Source: Methylomonas sp. EFPC3 (lineage in GTDB: Bacteria; Pseudomonadota; Gammaproteobacteria; Methylococcales; Methylomonadaceae). From it: DNA of 64,000 nt. A program made the position numbers and the translations under genes. Below are positions 54,996-64,000 of the stretch, in pieces; positions within the stretch are counted from its first letter, which is position 1; each line of letters opens with the position of its first letter. Under the pieces are notes generated by a model. It was given only the letters and a program-made list of their open reading frames with translations, searched no databases and had not been told where the DNA came from. The stretch spans positions 930,001 through 994,000 of the forward strand of contig NZ_CP116398.1 of assembly GCF_029643245.1 (NCBI RefSeq), given 5' to 3'.

Positions 54996-55652
54996 ATGTT
55001 TACCGGAATTGTTTTAGCCGTCGGCCAGATCGCGGCCGTTCAACCCAGGGGCGGAGATTGCCGCTTGAGTATCGAAACCGGCAAACTGTCGCTGCAAGAC
55101 TGCGCGCTCGGCGACAGCATTGCTGTCAACGGCGTCTGTCTGACCGCGGTCGAATTGGCCGAGCATCGCTTCAGTGCCGACGTATCTAACGAGACCTTGT
55201 CGCGCACGACCTTAAGCCAGGCCAAACCGGGTATGCCGGTCAATCTGGAGTTGGCGCTGACTCCAAGCAGCCGGTTGGGCGGGCATATCGTCAGTGGCCA
55301 TGTCGACGGTATCGGCCAAATACTGGAAAAACGCGCCGACGGCCGTTCCTGGCGCTTCAAGTTTAAAGCGCCGGACCCACTGGCCAAATACATCGCGGAA
55401 AAAGGTTCGATTTGCATCGACGGCATCAGCCTGACGGTCAACAGCGTCGACGGCGCCACCTTTGCCGTAAATATCGTGCCGCACACTTTGCAGGAAACCA
55501 CGCTCGGCCAGGCCGAAGTAGGCGACCGGGTCAATCTGGAAGTCGATCTGTTGGCCCGCTATCTGGAACGCCTGATGCAAGGCGATGCTGCGGCCCGCGG
55601 CCGGGGGACCATTACCGAGGCGCTACTTTACGATGCAGGCTTTATCAAATGA
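54996..55652 (+). CDS. ribE: Riboflavin synthase alpha subunit
   Basis: 218 residues, started at the ATG at 54996 ([15 protein letters not shown]). Two lumazine-binding repeats: FTGIV ... [16 protein letters not shown] and [11 protein letters not shown] ... [19 protein letters not shown]. Makes riboflavin from 6,7-dimethyl-8-ribityllumazine. Overlaps ribBX by 4 nt. Confidence 0.96.
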   Translation: MFTGIVLAVGQIAAVQPRGGDCRLSIETGKLSLQDCALGDSIAVNGVCLTAVELAEHRFSADVSNETLSRTTLSQAKPGMPVNLELALTPSSRLGGHIVSGHVDGIGQILEKRADGRSWRFKFKAPDPLAKYIAEKGSICIDGISLTVNSVDGATFAVNIVPHTLQETTLGQAEVGDRVNLEVDLLARYLERLMQGDAAARGRGTITEALLYDAGFIK

Positions 55653-56761
55653 ACAGCATAGAAGAAATCATCGGCGATCTGCGCCAAGGCAAGATGGTCA
55701 TCATCATGGACGATGAAGATCGCGAAAACGAAGGCGATTTGTTGATGGCGGCCGAATTCGTCCGCCCGGAAGACATCAATTTCATGGCTAAGTACGGTCG
55801 CGGCCTGATTTGTTTGACCTTGACCCGCGAACGTTGCCAGCAACTGCGGCTGCCGCTGATGGTCAACGACAACCGCACCCCCTATACCACCAATTTCACC
55901 GTGTCGATCGAGGCGGCCGCGGGCGTTACCACCGGCATTTCTGCGGCGGACCGGGCGTTGACGGTGCAAGCCGCCGTTGCCAAACAGGCTCAGCCCAGCG
56001 ATTTGGTCCAGCCGGGCCATATTTTTCCGCTGATGGCGCAGGCCGGCGGCGTGCTGAACCGGGCCGGGCATACCGAAGCCGGTTGCGATCTGGCCCGCTT
56101 GGCCGGTGTCGAGCCGGCCGCGGTAATCGTTGAAATTCTGAACGACGACGGCTCTATGGCCCGCCGTCCCGACTTGGAGGCGTTCGCCGAACGCCATAAT
56201 CTGAAAATCGGCACGATTGCCGATTTGATCCATTACCGGATCAAGCACGAGAACACGTTGGAACGCATCAGCGAATGCGCCTATCCGACCGAGTTCGGCG
56301 ATTTTCGGTTATATGCCTACCAGGATTGTAACGACGACAACGTCCATCTGGCTTTGGTCATGGGCGATGTGGCCGGCGACGAGCCGGTTTTGGTGCGAGT
56401 GCATGCGCGTAACGTGATCGACGATTTGCTGTTCTCCAAACGCAGCGATTGCAGTCTGCCGGTGCGGGAAGCGCTGAAAAATATTGCCGAGGCCGGCCGC
56501 GGCGTGCTGGTGCTGATCCGGCAGAAAGAAAATAACAAGGATCTGGTCGAATTGATCCATAGCTACCAAATGCAGGACCACGGCGTCAAACACAGTCGCG
56601 ATCTCAGCGCCGACGCCGATTGGCGCACCACCGGCGCCGGCTCGCGGATTTTGTCCGATCTGGGTGTGCGCCGGCTCAAGGTGATGGGCGCGCAAAAAAA
56701 ATACATCGGCTTGTCCGGTTTCGATCTGGAAGTGGTCGAACATATCGATGCCGGCAATTGA
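55649..56761 (+). CDS. ribBX: RibB with a degenerate RibA-like domain (RibBX)
   Basis: 370 residues. The N-terminal DHBP synthase (RibB) is intact: [27 protein letters not shown] and [16 protein letters not shown]. The C-terminal GTP cyclohydrolase II domain lacks the usual CLTGD and the cysteine triplet of the zinc site. The segment reads [20 protein letters not shown]. It therefore makes DHBP but probably not the GTP-derived intermediate. A separate RibA is needed elsewhere. Confidence 0.9.
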   Translation: MNSIEEIIGDLRQGKMVIIMDDEDRENEGDLLMAAEFVRPEDINFMAKYGRGLICLTLTRERCQQLRLPLMVNDNRTPYTTNFTVSIEAAAGVTTGISAADRALTVQAAVAKQAQPSDLVQPGHIFPLMAQAGGVLNRAGHTEAGCDLARLAGVEPAAVIVEILNDDGSMARRPDLEAFAERHNLKIGTIADLIHYRIKHENTLERISECAYPTEFGDFRLYAYQDCNDDNVHLALVMGDVAGDEPVLVRVHARNVIDDLLFSKRSDCSLPVREALKNIAEAGRGVLVLIRQKENNKDLVELIHSYQMQDHGVKHSRDLSADADWRTTGAGSRILSDLGVRRLKVMGAQKKYIGLSGFDLEVVEHIDAGN

Positions 56762-56799
56762 CCGCAACAACCTCAATCTCTCACTCATCAGGTAAATAC

Positions 56800-57288
56800 A
56801 TGGCAACAGTCACTACCGTAGAAGGCAATTTTTCCGCGCAAGGCGGCAAGTTTTGTCTCGTCTCTTCGCGCTTCAACAGCTTTATCGTCGAACAATTGGA
56901 AGGCGGCGCGATCGATGCATTGGTCCGCCACGGTGCCGACCGCAACGATATAACGCTGGTCAAGGCGCCGGGCGCCTTCGAATTGCCCATGGTGGTGCAA
57001 CGCATCGCCGCCAGTAAAAAGTACGATGCGATCATCGCCTTGGGCGCTGTGATTCGCGGTGGCACGCCGCACTTCGAATACGTGGCCGGCGAATGCGTCA
57101 AAGGCATTGCTCAAGTCGCATTGCAACACGATATTCCGGTTGCATTCGGTGTGTTGACGGTCGACAGCATCGAGCAGGCGATCGAACGCGCCGGCACCAA
57201 AGCCGGCAACAAAGGCGCCGAGGCCGCTCTGTCCGCGATCGAAATGGTCAGCCTGTTCAAGGCCCTGAACGCCAACCAGGGCAATTAA
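56800..57288 (+). CDS. ribH: 6,7-dimethyl-8-ribityllumazine synthase
   Basis: 162 residues, started at the ATG at 56800. Motifs: [34 protein letters not shown] and [16 protein letters not shown]. Makes lumazine from the RibD and RibBX products. Overlaps nusB by one base (TAATG). Confidence 0.97.
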   Translation: MATVTTVEGNFSAQGGKFCLVSSRFNSFIVEQLEGGAIDALVRHGADRNDITLVKAPGAFELPMVVQRIAASKKYDAIIALGAVIRGGTPHFEYVAGECVKGIAQVALQHDIPVAFGVLTVDSIEQAIERAGTKAGNKGAEAALSAIEMVSLFKALNANQGN

Positions 57289-57734
57289 TGAGCCAGGCAA
57301 AAACCAACGCCAGAAAATGTGCGGTGCAGGCCTTGTACCAATGGCAGATGTCGGGCGACAGTCTGACCCGGATCGAGACCTATTTTCTGGAAGAAGAACA
57401 TTTGAAAGGCGCCCAGAAAACTTATTTCAGCGAACTGTTCCACGGCGTGCCGAAACAACTGGACGTGATCGACGCCGCATTGGCCGAATTCGTCGACCGG
57501 CCGGTGGAGAAAATCGATCCGGTGGAGCGGGCGATTCTGCGCATCGGTGCCTATGAATTGATCAACCGTCTGGAAACCCCGTACAAGGTCATCATCAACG
57601 AGGGCGTCAATCTGGCCAAGGATTTCGGCGCCGACGGCAGCCACAAATACGTCAACGGTATTCTGGATAAAGTGGCGCAGAAGCAGCGCGCAATGGAAAT
57701 CGCCGCCAAACAACGCCACAAAACCGGCGACTGA
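57288..57734 (+). CDS. nusB: Transcription antitermination protein NusB
   Basis: 148 residues. Helical Nus factor. ARKCAVQALYQWQMSGDSL and the EGVNLAKDFGADGSHKYVNG segment are typical. Overlaps thiL by 1 nt. Confidence 0.96.
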   Translation: MSQAKTNARKCAVQALYQWQMSGDSLTRIETYFLEEEHLKGAQKTYFSELFHGVPKQLDVIDAALAEFVDRPVEKIDPVERAILRIGAYELINRLETPYKVIINEGVNLAKDFGADGSHKYVNGILDKVAQKQRAMEIAAKQRHKTGD

Positions 57735-58669
57735 TGGCGCTGGGCGAATTCGACCTGATCCGGCGCTTCTTTGTTGGATCGGCGCTGCAACATCCGTTCA
57801 ATCAACTCGGCATCGGCGATGATTGCGCCTTACTGAATCTGCCGGAAACCTACCAGATCGCCGTGACCGCCGACACCATGGTCGAAAACGTGCATTTTTT
57901 TGCCGATGTCGATCCGAATGCCTTGGGGCATAAAGTCTTGGCGGTAAACCTCAGCGATTTGGCGGCGATGGGCGCCGAGCCGTTCGCGGTGACGCTGGCG
58001 TTGACCTTGCCGCAAGTCGACGAATCCTGGTTGCAAGCTTTTGCCGATGGTTTTCTGGCCCTGGCTCGGCAATATCGGGTGGATCTGGTCGGTGGCGACA
58101 CCACCTCCGGACCGCTGAGCTTGACGGTACAGGCCATGGGTGCAGTGCCGCGCGGCCAGGCCTTGTTGCGTTCCGGCGCCAGGCCCGGCGACTTGATTTT
58201 CGTCAGCGGCCCCATCGGCGATGCCGGCTTGGGACTCAAGATCAAACAAGGTTTGCCGGTCTTCGATAACGAACAACCTTTGCAAAGGTTCGACCGGCCG
58301 CTACCGCGAATCGAGACCGGTCTGGCGTTGCGCGGCGTCGCCAGCGCCTGCATCGATATTTCGGACGGCTTGGCTGCCGACCTGGGCCATATTCTGCAGC
58401 AAAGCGGCGTCGGTGCGGTGCTCGATTGGGACAAACTGCCGTTGTCGACTGCGGTGGGCGAGTATATCGCAACCAGTTCGGACTGGACGTTGCCGTTGAG
58501 CGCTGGTGACGACTATGAACTGTGCTTCACGGTGCCGGCGCCATTGGCGGCAAAGGTACCGGCCGGCTGCAGTTGTGTCGGCGTCGTCGAGTCCGAGCCC
58601 GGTCTGCGGATTCGTCGGGCAGGGCGCATTGAACATTTTCAGGCCAGGGGTTATGAACATTTTGTTTAG
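57734..58669 (+). CDS. thiL: Thiamine-monophosphate kinase
   Basis: 311 residues. Phosphorylates TMP to thiamine diphosphate. GEFDLIRRFF, GDDCALLNLPE and VGGDTTSGPLSLTV match the ATP-binding AIR-synthase-like fold. Overlaps pgpA by 17 nt. Confidence 0.96.
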   Translation: MALGEFDLIRRFFVGSALQHPFNQLGIGDDCALLNLPETYQIAVTADTMVENVHFFADVDPNALGHKVLAVNLSDLAAMGAEPFAVTLALTLPQVDESWLQAFADGFLALARQYRVDLVGGDTTSGPLSLTVQAMGAVPRGQALLRSGARPGDLIFVSGPIGDAGLGLKIKQGLPVFDNEQPLQRFDRPLPRIETGLALRGVASACIDISDGLAADLGHILQQSGVGAVLDWDKLPLSTAVGEYIATSSDWTLPLSAGDDYELCFTVPAPLAAKVPAGCSCVGVVESEPGLRIRRAGRIEHFQARGYEHFV

Positions 58670-59150
58670 GGATCATTACGGCAATAGCCAACTCAGCACC
58701 CGGCAAATTCTGCAAGATCCTGAATTGTTTCTCGCATTCGGTTTCGGTGCCGGTCTATTCCGTTTCATGCCGGGCACATTCGGTACCGCCGCCGCCATTC
58801 CGCTGTATTGGGGCTTGGCTCAAACCGGGAATGTGGTTTATTTAGTGGCGACGCTAGCCGCGATTGCGCTGGGAGTGAGGCTTTGCGATCGTGCCGCCGC
58901 CAAGCTGCAAGTACATGATTTCGGCGGCATCGTCTGGGACGAAATCGCCGGTTTCTTGGTGACCATGCTCGGCGTTGCTTTATCCTGGCAGAGTTTGTTG
59001 GTCGGATTCGTCCTGTTCAGGCTGTTGGATATCCTGAAGCCTTGGCCGATCAAATGGTTAGATCGAAACGTCGACGGCGGTCTCGGCATCATGCTTGACG
59101 ATATCGCCGCCGGCGCGATTGCCTGTCTGATTTTACATTACTGGTTTTAG
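58653..59150 (+). CDS. pgpA: Phosphatidylglycerophosphatase A
   Basis: 165 residues, started at the ATG at 58653. Hydrophobic, with membrane segments. FRFMPGTFGTAAAIPLYWGL, GGIVWDEIAGFLVTM and RLLDILKPWPIKWLD match PgpA. Dephosphorylates phosphatidylglycerol phosphate. Last gene of the operon. Confidence 0.95.
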   Translation: MNILFRDHYGNSQLSTRQILQDPELFLAFGFGAGLFRFMPGTFGTAAAIPLYWGLAQTGNVVYLVATLAAIALGVRLCDRAAAKLQVHDFGGIVWDEIAGFLVTMLGVALSWQSLLVGFVLFRLLDILKPWPIKWLDRNVDGGLGIMLDDIAAGAIACLILHYWF

Positions 59151-59213
59151 TGCGTTTTCTGGTTGCCGCGCGCTGCAATAGCCGCACGCGCTAACTACCC
59201 TCCCTGCGGACGG

Positions 59214-59242
59214 TTGACCCTTAGCCCTTGCCAATCTAGAAT
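59214..59242 (+). promoter_or_regulatory. Sigma-70 promoter before the HbpS-like gene
   Basis: TTGACC, 17 nt, then TAGAAT. The start of transcription would be about 95 nt before the ATG, which has GAGGGGAAAT before it. Downstream, GCGGCC/GGCCGC-like arms form a weak hairpin in the leader. Confidence 0.55.
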
Positions 59243-59343
59243 CCAAAATCGCGGCCAGTCATAAGAGCGAGCCGCGGCTACCATCGGCTGTGCGAGCGAG
59301 CTATCGAACGCATGGTCAACAACAAAAATAACGAGGGGAAATT

Positions 59344-60159
59344 ATGAATTCGAAGTTAGTACTTGCGGCGACTGTCGCCGCCCTGTTGAATACGGGTAAC
59401 GCATTCGCAGATTGGGATTTTGGCGGCAAAGGTATTGGCGCAGCTTGTAAAGGCTTGCCCAGCCACGCTGCGTTAAAAGCTGCCTTGAATCAGGCCGTCA
59501 GCACCGAAAGCAGCGGTTTGAATCTGCATATGTGGGCCACTATCGTCAACCGAGACGGTGTGGTTTGTGCCGTGGCTTATTCCGGTGGCAACCGAGCCGC
59601 GCAATGGCCTGCCAGTCGGGTGATTTCGGCCCAAAAAGCCAATACTGCCAATTCCTTGAGCCTGGATTCTACCTCGGCTTCGGCCGGCTCGGGCAGACAG
59701 TTGGGGCTGGCGTTGTCGACCGCAAATTTATACTCTGCGGTGCAGCCTGGTGGTAGTCTGTTTGGACTACAGGAAAGTAATCCGGTGAATGCGGAAGTGG
59801 CTTATGGCGGTAACTCAGGCCTTTACGGCACGCCGGTCGACCCGATGGTCGGCAAAAAAATCGGCGGTGTCAATGTGTTTGGCGGCGGTCTTGGTTTATA
59901 TGCGACCGGACAAGCCTTGATTGGCGGTATCGGTTTGAGCGGCGACACATCGTGTGCCGACCACAATATCGCTTGGCGAGTCAGAAACAATTTAGGTTTG
60001 GATCACCTTCAGGGCGTAAACGGCGTCAGTGGCGATGGGCAGCGCCCGGATAATATCGTTTACGACATCGGGGCCGACGGTAAGAGCGCCGGTGGCTTTG
60101 GTCATCCGACTTGTATAAACGTCTCTAACCCTTCGGAATTGCCGGCCGTCATTCCATAG
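59344..60159 (+). CDS. Secreted GlcG/HbpS-like (DUF336) protein
   Basis: 271 residues with a signal peptide (MNSKLVLAATVAALLNTGNA, cleavage near AFA). The DUF336/GlcG fold is seen in SGLNLHMWATIVNRDGVVCA, then the AAQWPASRVISAQKANTAN segment. Related HbpS proteins bind haem; others have unknown roles. Several Cys (CKGLPS, VVCAV, TSCADH, PTCIN) could form disulfides. Confidence 0.82.
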   Translation: MNSKLVLAATVAALLNTGNAFADWDFGGKGIGAACKGLPSHAALKAALNQAVSTESSGLNLHMWATIVNRDGVVCAVAYSGGNRAAQWPASRVISAQKANTANSLSLDSTSASAGSGRQLGLALSTANLYSAVQPGGSLFGLQESNPVNAEVAYGGNSGLYGTPVDPMVGKKIGGVNVFGGGLGLYATGQALIGGIGLSGDTSCADHNIAWRVRNNLGLDHLQGVNGVSGDGQRPDNIVYDIGADGKSAGGFGHPTCINVSNPSELPAVIP

Positions 60160-60215
60160 GGGGATCCCAGCCAGAAATGGTTACGGGCCTATAGCGGTCA
60201 ATCGCATGGGCCGTG

Positions 60216-60245
60216 AAGGTGCCGTGGAAAGCGGCACCTTTCTTA
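60216..60245 (+). terminator. Intrinsic terminator after the HbpS-like gene
   Basis: AAGGTGCCG/CGGCACCTT with loop TGGAAAG, 57 nt after the stop. The T run is short (TTCTT), so efficiency may be modest. Confidence 0.65.
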
Positions 60246-60391
60246 CATCCCGGAAATGGTTTCGGTATTGGTTTGGTCTGGTTTTTTGCTTAATGCACAT
60301 TCCGGTAATCCGGGTCATTTTGCTATTGAAGTAAAAACCAGCCGATTGTGGTCGCGAAAGCTGGTCGACCAAAATCCAGGGTATAAATGTT

Positions 60392-61360
60392 TTATTGATT
60401 GGCCTGTTTTCTAAACGCGCCAATAAAAACTAAATAAATACCGGACGGTAACCAAGCGGGAATAATATATTTCAGATCAGTAGGTTTAAACTGGCCGGAT
60501 ATAAAAGCTTTTCTAAATAATATTTGGGCTCCGCCCAATTCGCCGGCCCAGTATAATTCATACGCTTGATATAAAATCTGCTCATAAATCAATTTGTTGC
60601 AGTTCTGCTTGCCAATGGATTCTTCGATGCCTGGAAAGTCTTTTAAAAAGGCTTTTTGTACGCCAAGATGATTCAATATTGCGCGCAAGCGATTACGGGT
60701 AATCTGTTCGCCTTGTTTATGGTGATAGTAAGAAAGAACTTCCGGAACCCGGACAATTTTGCCGAATAACGCGATTCTCAACCACATGTCAAAATCCTCT
60801 GCGGTAAACCAGGCATCGTTAAAACCTTTGACGCGGTCTATCTCTTGTTTGCGGGTAATGACGGCGTGGATCGGCCAAGGGCAGCTTTTTAACAGAATAC
60901 TCGCCTTATCGGACGTTTCGTAGTCCGGCGGAATATAGGGCTTGCAGCGGTCGGCTGCTAAGCCGATATTCTGCCAGCCGCAATAGGCAAGTTTGCAATC
61001 CGGATTTTGTTCTAGGCAGCCGAGAAGTTTTTCTAAAAATTCCGGGTGCCAAGTGTCATCTGAGTCTAGAAAAGCAATAAATTGGCCAGAGGCTGCTTGA
61101 ATTCCGACGTTACGGCTTTGCGCCGGGCCGGAGTTGGATTTGAATATCGACTTAATATTGGGATAAGTAGCTTCCAATTCGTTGATGACTTGTCCGGAGT
61201 TATCTGTTGAGCCGTCGTCAACGATAATTAACTCGAAATTCTTAAAAGTTTGGTTGTAAACGGAAGCAACGGAGTTTTTGATCGTGAGAGCCGAGTTGAA
61301 ACATGGCATTACTATGGAGACAAAAGTATCCCCTGTTTTTGAGTTGTTATTTACTGCCAC
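60392..61360 (-). CDS. Family 2 glycosyltransferase
   Basis: 322 residues, GTG start at 61360. GT-A fold: VSIVMPCFNSALTIKNSV, IIVDDGSTDNSGQVI and FIAFLDSDDTWHPEFLEKLL contain the DxD-like catalytic site. Part of a minus-strand polysaccharide cluster. Sugar unknown. Confidence 0.9.
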   Translation of the reverse strand: MAVNNNSKTGDTFVSIVMPCFNSALTIKNSVASVYNQTFKNFELIIVDDGSTDNSGQVINELEATYPNIKSIFKSNSGPAQSRNVGIQAASGQFIAFLDSDDTWHPEFLEKLLGCLEQNPDCKLAYCGWQNIGLAADRCKPYIPPDYETSDKASILLKSCPWPIHAVITRKQEIDRVKGFNDAWFTAEDFDMWLRIALFGKIVRVPEVLSYYHHKQGEQITRNRLRAILNHLGVQKAFLKDFPGIEESIGKQNCNKLIYEQILYQAYELYWAGELGGAQILFRKAFISGQFKPTDLKYIIPAWLPSGIYLVFIGAFRKQANQ

Positions 61361-61390
61361 GGCGTTTAACTCGGCAACTCTATAACTTGA

Positions 61391-62479
61391 CTAGTTTTCG
61401 TAATGGGTGAGTTCTTCTTTGACAATATTCAGATAACTCAGGCCATGTAGTTGATCTGGCTCCAGATAATTGCCTTCAGCCCATTCATTCCAGGCTTTGA
61501 CAAAAACAATGCGTTTTTCGGGGGGATTTTTGGCAATTAATCCAAACGCTTGGCGTAATAGCTTCCTGAATAGCTCGGGCGTTGATCCATGCAGTACTAA
61601 GCCGTTTTCGTTGGATCGCGGAGTGTTATCCCAGTTTGGTAATACGGTCGGATAGTCCGGAAAGCTTGGTGCCGATTTGCGAATCAGGTTATCCATCACC
61701 TCCGCATAGTCGTATACGGTCAGCGAGGATTTTTTTCCCGCAATAAACCGCAAGATTTTACGCATGATATATCGGGTGGGTAAGTGACCATCTTTTGGCG
61801 GCAAAGGCTGCCACGTCGAAGCATCGAGCCCGACGCTGGTCGGGTCCCAGTCCTGGCGCATTCGATAATTCACTCCAACCAGATACAGACCAGCCAAACC
61901 GGCGGCGGCGGCTAATTCTCGCCAGTACGCAATTACGTTTTGCAGATCGGGCACGTCCATCGGACTAAAAATCAAAAACAGAGGTTTGCCTTCGACCGTG
62001 ATGTAACGTGGGTCTTTGAAGGCGTTAAGTAACCATTCAAAGTGCTGTTTATGGTCTTCCATGCCTGGGTAGGTTTGCTCGATTAAAGTTCGATCAGCGG
62101 TGCCTTGCCAGATGTTGTTCCAACTATGATTTGCCCAACACAAGCAAAATGGGAAATCGGGTTCGCCGCTGGCGAGGATCTCGTTGACCGGCCGCTCAAG
62201 GATGCGTCGGCCGTCGCCGAACCAGTAGTGGTAGTAGCAAAACCCCTCAATTCCGTATTCTTTGGCAAGTTCGGCTTGAGCGTGGCGCGCTTCGGGTAAA
62301 CGTAGGTCGTAGAATCCGAGGTCGGCCGGCACATGGGGTTGGTAATGGCCGGGGTATAGCGGCTTGGCTTTAGCGACGTTGGTCCATTCTGTGAACCCTT
62401 TGCCCCACCACTCGTCGTTTTCCGGGGTAGGATGAAATTGAGGTAAATGAAAAGCGATAAGGCGTGGACTGGTCTTCAT
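61391..62479 (-). CDS. WbsX-like / GH99-like polysaccharide protein
   Basis: 362 residues. AFHLPQFHPTPENDEWWGKG opens the WbsX-type domain. Then HYQPHVPADLGFYDLRLPE, CYYHYWFGDGRRILERPV and KAWNEWAEGNYLEPDQ match the family seen in O-antigen and rhamnan gene clusters. Fold is of the GH99 type, function in glycan synthesis or trimming uncertain. Confidence 0.88.
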   Translation of the reverse strand: MKTSPRLIAFHLPQFHPTPENDEWWGKGFTEWTNVAKAKPLYPGHYQPHVPADLGFYDLRLPEARHAQAELAKEYGIEGFCYYHYWFGDGRRILERPVNEILASGEPDFPFCLCWANHSWNNIWQGTADRTLIEQTYPGMEDHKQHFEWLLNAFKDPRYITVEGKPLFLIFSPMDVPDLQNVIAYWRELAAAAGLAGLYLVGVNYRMRQDWDPTSVGLDASTWQPLPPKDGHLPTRYIMRKILRFIAGKKSSLTVYDYAEVMDNLIRKSAPSFPDYPTVLPNWDNTPRSNENGLVLHGSTPELFRKLLRQAFGLIAKNPPEKRIVFVKAWNEWAEGNYLEPDQLHGLSYLNIVKEELTHYEN

Positions 62480-62485
62480 AAAATG

Positions 62486-63534
62486 TTAAACAGAGTTGAA
62501 TTTTGCAAGTATGGCTCGCCAGGCTGACACGATTTCTTGTTCTTCAAGCGCCAATGAATAAGTCTCGCGAATAAAATTAGCCGCCAGCCGACCTTTCTGC
62601 GCCATGGTTTCGGGGGCCTGCCGGTAGGTTTGTATGACGTGTTCGACAGTTTTCGCAAAGCCTACTATATCGCCTTGCTCGATAGGATAAGAAAATTCAG
62701 GGTTGAAAAACTCCCGGCCTCCGCCGCCGTGGAAGCCGATCACGACACAACCCGATGCCATAGCCTCTGCAGCAGGTAAGCCGAAGCCTTCGGGATAACC
62801 GAAACTCAAAAAGACGGCCGAGTCGCGGTAAATTCTTGCAACTTCTGCTTGAGGCAAGTTAATAAAAGGGACGATCTCGAAGTCTTCAAGCGCACCGCGA
62901 AACTTCAGAATGTTAATCACTTGCATCGCGTCTTGCTGATTTTTGATGCGGGAAAAACACAATTGCTTTTTCTTTTTCTCTTGATAATAAAAGGTATTAG
63001 GATCGATAGAGAGTCTAAACCGATAGAGCGATAGTTCCGGAAAAGCATGACGTAAATAATCTTCGCCGTCCTTCGAGTTTACCAGCGTGGCAAGCGTATC
63101 GGGGTCGTGATATGGACTTATCAGGCGATCTTTGTTCAACGAGTAACCGTTAAAGGTCAGATAGCAATTTTGGTTTAATACGACTTTTTTTATGCCTTTG
63201 CCGTAAGCCCACGCCAAATCCGGTCCGTACAATTCCGGTATAGCAATAATGTCGTCTGAGCCGATCGTGCGACTTTTGCCGCCTTTGATGTGCAACTCAA
63301 CGACCTGATCCGGCTGGAAACGGCGTTTTACCTTGCCGTGAAGACGATCGATGATCGAGCCCCGCCAATACACAATTGGCGTTTTATTTTCGAACCACGA
63401 TACTCGAAATCCGGGATTGTTGTGCACGACGTAGGCCGGGATGCCGTTACGGTTCAATACGTCGACATGCTGATATATGACTCTTACCCCCCTACGGGAG
63501 TGTTATGTTCCGGACAAAGATAATAGATAGTCAC
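62486..63534 (-). pseudogene. GT4-like glycosyltransferase with a one-base frameshift
   Basis: From GTG 63534 the frame reads TIYYLCPEHNTPVGG, then hits TAA after GGGGGG. One more G in the C6/G6 run at 63487-63492 gives VGGVRVIYQHVDVLNRNGIP and opens the frame to 62486, with the GT4 C-terminal motif SFGYPEGFGLPAAEAMASGC. The long downstream part could also be made from TTG at 63457. Phase variation, real loss or sequence error are all possible. Confidence 0.75.
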
Positions 63535-63600
63535 GAGGTTGGCTCAATTTCGAGTGTTAGCGTGAGCAAAGCCAGCGGCTTGCTCTGGCTGTTAAGATGG

Positions 63601-64000
63601 TTATGCCGATCCATTTGAGTGGGTTTGCTTGAAACGCCACATTACATGTTTGTCCAACATGTCGATGCATCGTCTTTTAAAACCAGGGAGTCCGAAATAG
63701 TTAAATTGCATTTCGGCGTTTTTTAATGCCTTGGTATCGCTCAGCTTGCTGTGTTGCCGCCGTGATAAAAACGCTTTTTCTTCCAGAATTAACGCCAAAT
63801 CGTTCATAAATTCGATTTGCTCCGACGCGGCGTGATAGGCCCGAGCATCAGCAGTCGCTTGGCGGCCGATTTTTTCGCGAAGTCCCGGATCGGCGGCTAA
63901 TTTTTTCATCCAGTCGGCGGCCTCATCGATATGGGGTTCTGCCCATACTGCGCGTTTGCCGAGTCGGTCGGGGCCATTGGCGGCCATGCCGGTATAAGGC
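63601..64000 (-). CDS. Glycosyltransferase, C-terminal part (5' end outside window)
   Basis: 133 residues visible. PYTGMAANGPDRLGKRAVWA, then HIDEAADWMKKLAADPGLRE and KIGRQATADARAYHAASEQI resemble the C-terminal end of GT4-type transferases. First of the minus-strand polysaccharide genes in this window. Confidence 0.75.
   Translation of the reverse strand, partial: PYTGMAANGPDRLGKRAVWAEPHIDEAADWMKKLAADPGLREKIGRQATADARAYHAASEQIEFMNDLALILEEKAFLSRRQHSKLSDTKALKNAEMQFNYFGLPGFKRRCIDMLDKHVMWRFKQTHSNGSA

Noticed and set aside
53085-55649. FMN riboswitch before the rib genes
   Set aside because: No conserved FMN aptamer segments were recognised, and the gaps are too short for the aptamer.
1-64000. 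CRISPR arrays
   Set aside because: No set of regularly spaced short repeats with variable spacers was seen; the island repeats are single pairs or operators.

Overview
The window is chromosomal DNA of a gammaproteobacterium. The gene order (trpFBA-accD-folC-dedD-cvpA-purF-metZ, nrdR-ribD-ribE-ribBX-ribH-nusB-thiL-pgpA, exbBD-lpxK-ycaR-kdsB) and the protein sequences suggest a Methylococcales methanotroph such as Methylomonas. That genus is an inference, because no methane-oxidation gene lies in the window.

Left edge (1-1630): the start of glnS faces rpoH. rpoH carries a near-perfect CIRCE operator, and tRNA-Leu(CAA) follows. The tRNA 3' end is an integration hot spot. A 13.7-kb island sits between an att copy at 1537-1633 and one at 15201-15294. 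It has a P4-type integrase with arm sites at both ends, an Xis-like gene, an AlpA-like regulator, a Toprim primase, a DUF927 helicase, candidate origins, a ClpP-type prohead protease, an HK97-fold major capsid protein, a run of start/stop-coupled small genes of unknown function, an HTH gene with iteron-like repeats inside it, and a membrane protein. No terminase, portal, connector or tail gene was found. It therefore reads as a phage satellite that brings its own capsid shell and protease. It also carries four small promoter-hairpin-terminator units, three of them in tandem directly before the replication operon.

15300-17400 is an integration graveyard. It holds a second integrase broken only by single-base deletions, and a third integrase remnant split by a 129-bp MITE with a CTAA target duplication. 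A second-type FtsH protease gene lies just beyond.

17481-60160 is mostly ordinary chromosome: a PepSY membrane protein, ComEC, two PilZ proteins, an HDOD protein, prmB-aroC, lipid A/KDO genes beside exbBD, ratA-rnfH and smpB, apbE, tryptophan and fatty-acid genes, purine, methionine and riboflavin genes, and a large MscK-like channel. trpF is interrupted by a one-base loss in a G tract. The RibA half of the RibBA-type protein has lost its zinc cysteines.

60392-64000 (minus strand) is part of a polysaccharide gene cluster: a GT2 transferase, a WbsX/GH99-like protein, a GT4-like transferase with a one-base frameshift in a C6/G6 tract, and the end of another transferase running out of the window.
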